Assembly (NCBI RefSeq): GCF_965249985.1
Contig: NZ_OZ252280.1
From: Algiphilus sp022763315
GTDB lineage: Bacteria; Pseudomonadota; Gammaproteobacteria; Nevskiales; Nevskiaceae
Length of the DNA stretch: 64,000 nucleotides
Strand: one strand, 5' to 3'
A program made the position numbers and the translations under genes. The notes beneath the pieces are model-generated. The model was not told the DNA's origin and made no database searches. It saw only the letters and a program-made list of their open reading frames with translations. Within the stretch, counting starts at the first letter, position 1. Each line of letters begins with the position of its first letter. Below are positions 60,773 through 64,000 of the stretch, one piece after another.

Positions 60773-61251
60773 GGTGCGCGTGGCGCCTTTGCAGCGTCCG
60801 CTTCAAAGAAGGGCACGCGCACATCGCCCAGGCCTTGGCGCATGGCGTACCGATGCGCCTTGGGCAGCGCCTCCAAGTCGGCGCGGCGATAGGGGCGTTG
60901 CGCGCAGTGCTGGTCATAGTGCGCCTTCAGTGCATTCAGTGCCCGCACGTCAACGCGAAAACGCTCCATTTCCGTATTAAAGGCCTCGGCGCGCGCGTTG
61001 TACTGCGCGCGCGACGCCGCATCACCGGACAAGGCCCGTCGCTGCTCCGCCAGTGAGGCGCGCTGGACGTCGTGCCGCTGTGCCTGTTGATGCAGCCGCG
61101 GCGATTCGCTGCGCAGTCGGTGGACTTCGCTGGCGCAACGCGCCAGCGCCTGCGCTGACAGCGGTGTCTCCGTCGGCGGCTGCGCCGTTGCCGTCCCTAC
61201 CACCAGCGCCAGGCCCAACCCTGTCGCCCATGCTCGCCGTCGTTGACACAT
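60769..61251 (-). CDS. Small exported coiled-coil protein, unknown function
   Basis: The 160-residue protein has a signal peptide (RRRAWATGLGLALVVGTATA), a charged helical middle (LHQQAQRHDVQRASLAEQRR) and two cysteines in ARCASEV and QHCAQRP that could pair. GGAG lies seven nt before ATG 61251. Its stop overlaps the apparent CTG start of thpR. No family is recognised. Confidence 0.62.
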   Translation of the reverse strand: MCQRRRAWATGLGLALVVGTATAQPPTETPLSAQALARCASEVHRLRSESPRLHQQAQRHDVQRASLAEQRRALSGDAASRAQYNARAEAFNTEMERFRVDVRALNALKAHYDQHCAQRPYRRADLEALPKAHRYAMRQGLGDVRVPFFEADAAKAPRAP

Positions 61252-61420
61252 CGTTGGTCTCCTCGTCGTAATCACCCACCGCGGGGCGCATGGTGGCGCA
61301 TCCCTGACCGCGCTGCCTGGTACTGGGAAAGTCGACAGCGCCTGCATCGGAATGACCGGAAGAGACTGCATGCCCTCGCCATTGCCCCCGGCAGGCCCAC
61401 CGGAGCGTGGGATACAGGCC

Positions 61421-61810
61421 TCAGTCCTTGCCGCGGCAGGTGGTCGCGGCCTGCGACATCACCGCCCCATGCTGCCGCATGGCCTTGGCGATGGCGGGAT
61501 GGTTGTGGTCGCCCCCCGCGGCCTGCGCCTGCAGCATCTTGATGTAGTCATCCACCGCCCCTGCACCGGCCTCGTCTTCGATCACGGTCAGGATGCAGCG
61601 GACCTCAGCGCGTCGCGCCGAAGCGGATCCCGCAGCCGACAGCTGCGCGCGCTCCGCCAACTGCTGCGAGGCTGCAATCGCCGCATCCACATCCTGCTCG
61701 CTGACCGCCTGTACTGGCGTGCAGAGCATCAGCAGGAATCCGGCGCCCAGCACGGCGGACAAACCACCGAAAGGACGATGATGCATGGGTGCAGCGGACT
61801 TCAGAAACAT
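61421..61810 (-). CDS. Small exported protein, unknown function
   Basis: The protein has a signal-like N-terminus (LSAVLGAGFLLMLCTPVQA), then an Ala-rich helical mature part with two cysteines (VRCILTV and TTCRGKD). ATG 61810 has GGAGC about ten nt upstream; ATG 61786 gives a more compact signal peptide. It is not linked by overlap to its neighbours. No family is recognised. Confidence 0.55.
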   Translation of the reverse strand: MFLKSAAPMHHRPFGGLSAVLGAGFLLMLCTPVQAVSEQDVDAAIAASQQLAERAQLSAAGSASARRAEVRCILTVIEDEAGAGAVDDYIKMLQAQAAGGDHNHPAIAKAMRQHGAVMSQAATTCRGKD

Positions 61811-61915
61811 GGCCGTGTGTGCTCCGTGGGATGCGATTGCCGCTGTGCTTAAAGGTACCAGTGGCATCGCCGACAACCAAGTACCGCCGAGCGCCTTCCC
61901 GGGCGACGAAGCGGA

Positions 61916-62701
61916 TCAGTGAGGGGTGATGCGCAACCGATCGAGGGGGATGGAGGCGGCGGCCTCCACCGCTGCGGCGGCGAAATACCATCCCTGAAAG
62001 AGGTGGATGCCGATGTCGCGGAGAACACGCAATTCCCCCTCGGTTTCCACCCCCTCGGCGATGACGGTGATGTCGAGCGCCTGACACATGCGCATCACGC
62101 CATCGACGATGGCGCGTCGCGCCCGGCTGCTATCGATGGCGCGGATCAGCGCCATATCCAGTTTGACGTAGTCCGGTTGCACATCGGCCAGCAGGTTGAG
62201 CCCCGAAAAGCCTGCCCCGAAATCATCGATCGCCGTCTTCATGCCGATGGCCTGATAGTGATCAATGATGTTGCGAAGATGCTGGTGGTCAAGCACCTGC
62301 TCGCCCTCGTTGAACTCCAGGATGATGCGCTCGACGGGAAAGCCGACGCGATGGGCCGCTTCCAGGGTGGTCTGAATGCAGCGTTCCGGCTGATAGACCG
62401 CGTTGGGCATGAAATTGATGCTGAGATGGCTGTCGAAGCCCAGCCGGGCCGCCCATTCCACCGCCTTCACCCGGCAGTTCTGGTCAAAGCGATAGCGATT
62501 ACCGTCGTTGACTTGGGCAAGCACCCCCCGGGCGCCGGAGCCGCCAGGACCGCGGACCAATGCCTCCTGAGCGAAGACGGTCCCGGTCGTGATATCGATG
62601 ATTGGCTGAAAGGCCACGGTGAAATCGATATCGTGCCCACTGCCGGTAGCGCAGCCAGCGCAGCCGCGCGTATCGCCCGTGGTGTTGCTGCCCTTCGTCA
62701 T
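61916..62701 (-). CDS. EAL-domain cyclic-di-GMP phosphodiesterase, stand-alone
   Basis: The 261-residue protein is almost only an EAL domain. The catalytic elements look intact: EALVRG (ExLxR), NFMPNA, ILEFNEGE, TAIDDFGAGFSGL, VKLDMALI and IAEGVETEGEL. It should hydrolyse cyclic di-GMP. The short N-terminus carries CAGCATGSGH, a Cys-x-x-Cys with a nearby His that might bind metal or respond to redox state. ATG 62701 is the first sensible start. Confidence 0.88.
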   Translation of the reverse strand: MTKGSNTTGDTRGCAGCATGSGHDIDFTVAFQPIIDITTGTVFAQEALVRGPGGSGARGVLAQVNDGNRYRFDQNCRVKAVEWAARLGFDSHLSINFMPNAVYQPERCIQTTLEAAHRVGFPVERIILEFNEGEQVLDHQHLRNIIDHYQAIGMKTAIDDFGAGFSGLNLLADVQPDYVKLDMALIRAIDSSRARRAIVDGVMRMCQALDITVIAEGVETEGELRVLRDIGIHLFQGWYFAAAAVEAAASIPLDRLRITPH

Positions 62702-62853
62702 GACCGCAGTGTCCGCCACTCCGGTGGGAGCCGCAAGGCCGTCGCAGGCAAACCCACGCCGCGGCGGAAGGCGGCAGGAACTTGACCGCATGGCACCGCC
62801 CAGGCGTAAGCTCTTGCGAGGAGACCGAAGCCCGAGACGGGCGGGAGTACGCT

Positions 62854-63348
62854 ATGACCCTTCCCCGCTATGCACACCGCAGCGCCCTGCTTGCCGTGGG
62901 CGTGTGGCTCGCCGCCTGTTCGCCCAACCAGGGCGACGCTCCAGAACGCTCCGAAGGTCTATCCGTGTCGGCCGCCGCACTCGAAGGTGCCTGCGATCAA
63001 TACCTGACGACCTACAACCGCGTCTCGGGCACGGCCATGGAACAGTTCTACCAACTCTATCGTGCAGCCGGCGAATCCGAGGCCAGCATTGAATCCGCGC
63101 GCGACCATTGGCGCTTCCTGGGCGGACAGATCGAAGCCGCGATGCTTGAAGACGAATGGGCATCGCTCACCACCTGGCACCGCAATCTGCAGGACCATCT
63201 GCACTCCATCGCCGTGCTGTCCGGAGAGAATCTGTACGACTTCCCCGAGCAGGCCGAAAAGGCAGTGACAATGAGCGACCAACTCGAAGCCGAGTACGTG
63301 CGCTGCAAGTTCCTGCGCAGCCTGCGCGGGGATGCGACCGCCGGCTGA
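62854..63348 (+). CDS. Putative lipoprotein, unknown function
   Basis: The 164-residue protein has a lipoprotein signal (SALLAVGVWLAAC, modified Cys22) and an acidic helical mature part with a Cys pair (EGACDQYL and VRCKFLRS). GGGAG precedes ATG 62854 by seven nt. It is divergent from the EAL gene. No family is recognised. Confidence 0.62.
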   Translation: MTLPRYAHRSALLAVGVWLAACSPNQGDAPERSEGLSVSAAALEGACDQYLTTYNRVSGTAMEQFYQLYRAAGESEASIESARDHWRFLGGQIEAAMLEDEWASLTTWHRNLQDHLHSIAVLSGENLYDFPEQAEKAVTMSDQLEAEYVRCKFLRSLRGDATAG

Positions 63349-63412
63349 TCAAGAGGCAAGGCTGCGAGCGGCTGTCGGTGCGCATCATGCTCGCGAACAA
63401 GGCCCCATAAAA

Positions 63413-63449
63413 GCGAAGGCGGCGGACCGATACGGCCCACCGCCTTCGC
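63413..63449 (-). terminator. Intrinsic terminator of pntB
   Basis: On the minus strand a 10-bp stem GCGAAGGCGG/CCGCCTTCGC (17-base loop with extra pairs) is followed by TTTTAT. It lies 48 nt past the pntB stop and could also serve the convergent lipoprotein gene. Confidence 0.7.
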
Positions 63450-63497
63450 GCCGCGCGACGGAACCGACATCCAGACGATGCCGGTCCGCTGCCGGGT

Positions 63498-64000
63498 CTA
63501 GCCGAGCGACTTGACCGCTTCGATCATCTGCACCATGACCTTCTGCGCGTCGCCGTAGACCATCTGGGTGTTGTCGGCGTAGAACAGCTCGTTCTCGACA
63601 CCGCTGTAGCCCTTGCCCTGTCCACGCTTTACGACATAGGCCTGTTGCGCCATGTCGACGTTGAGGATGGGCATACCGTAGATCGGGCTGCTCTTGTTGG
63701 TGCGCGCCGCCGGGTTCACGACGTCGTTGGCACCGATCACGATGGCTGCATCGGCCTGCGCGAACTCTTCATTGATGTCTTCGAGGTCGTGAATGATGTC
63801 GTAGGGCACACCGGCCTCGGCGAGCAGCACGTTCATGTGGCCCGGCATACGGCCCGCCACCGGGTGGATCGCGAAGCTGACATCGACACCGTTCTTCTGC
63901 AGCAACTTCACGAACTCATAGAGCTTGTGCTGTGCCTGCGCCACCGCCAGACCGTAGCCCGGCACGATGATGACCTTCGAGCCGTAGTACATGGAGATGG
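63498..64000 (-). CDS. pntB: NAD(P) transhydrogenase subunit beta (PntB), C-terminal part
   Basis: The visible part is the C-terminal NADP(H)-binding domain III of the proton-translocating transhydrogenase: VIIVPGYGLAVAQAQHKL, HPVAGRMPGHMNVLLAEA, IGANDVVNPAA, and KRGQGKGYSGVENELF. The frame stays open through the window edge (Ile-Ser before the apparent first Met), so the start and the membrane domain lie outside. PntAB drives NADPH formation with the proton gradient at the inner membrane. Confidence 0.95.
   Translation of the reverse strand, partial: ISMYYGSKVIIVPGYGLAVAQAQHKLYEFVKLLQKNGVDVSFAIHPVAGRMPGHMNVLLAEAGVPYDIIHDLEDINEEFAQADAAIVIGANDVVNPAARTNKSSPIYGMPILNVDMAQQAYVVKRGQGKGYSGVENELFYADNTQMVYGDAQKVMVQMIEAVKSLG

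Overview
The window looks like a chromosomal segment of a GC-rich Gammaproteobacterium (by eye about 65% GC). Supporting marks are a lysA-polA / engB / cytochrome c4 / dsbA neighbourhood, Kdo transferase with Kdo kinase, TamA/TamB, LptM, and PntB at the right edge. The protein style fits lineages near Nevskiales, Salinisphaerales or Xanthomonadales, but I cannot fix the genus. No phage, insertion sequence or CRISPR array was seen. Most genes sit in tight groups with 4-nt start/stop overlaps.

Layout. 1-9.3 kb: a MerR-family regulator with a 20-bp-spacer promoter and a DUF2946-like gene cut by the window edge; an ergothioneine cluster (egtB-egtD, with a divergent EgtE-like PLP enzyme); a DUF1631 protein; a COG3235 membrane protein; a lipoprotein; tRNA-Arg(CCG). 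9.4-19.3 kb: DUF2256 with an FeS-type photolyase, then a DNA-repair cassette (Lhr-like helicase, PdeM nuclease, ATP-dependent ligase, MBL-fold exonuclease) split in two by rarD. 19.3-27.3 kb: envelope genes (waaA-kdkA, a lipid A acyltransferase, a TPR protein and an L,D-transpeptidase that share a C-terminal domain, an MpaA-like peptidase, dsbA, cytochrome c4). 27.3-32.5 kb: engB, an apparent small RNA made of four hairpins, polA, lysA, lptM. 32.6-45.5 kb: hydrolases, an SDR enzyme, a complete NAGGN osmoprotectant operon, tamA-tamB. 45.5-50 kb: poorly characterised genes (DUF445, DUF4393-like, a 486-residue helical protein) around a divergent promoter region with two palindromes.

50.2-60.2 kb holds the most striking protein system: a seven-gene operon DUF3450 - TtpC-like - ExbB - ExbD - TonB - TPR - TonB-dependent receptor, followed by a beta-structured lipoprotein gene with its own promoter region. 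Both the operon start and the lipoprotein gene are preceded by three direct heptamers in 11-bp steps that match the PhoB box. I infer a phosphate-starvation-induced TonB uptake machine, probably for a phosphorus compound; the substrate is unknown.

60.2-64 kb: a ThpR/LigT RNA phosphodiesterase that seems to start at CTG, small secreted proteins, an EAL-domain protein, a lipoprotein, and the C-terminal part of PntB.

The most notable non-coding signal is at about 27974-28086 on the minus strand between engB and polA: four consecutive hairpins, each showing a C-rich loop, the last followed by six T. It resembles the C-loop class of proteobacterial sRNAs (such as Xanthomonas sX13) and sits at the locus where other gammaproteobacteria encode Spot 42 or ErsA.
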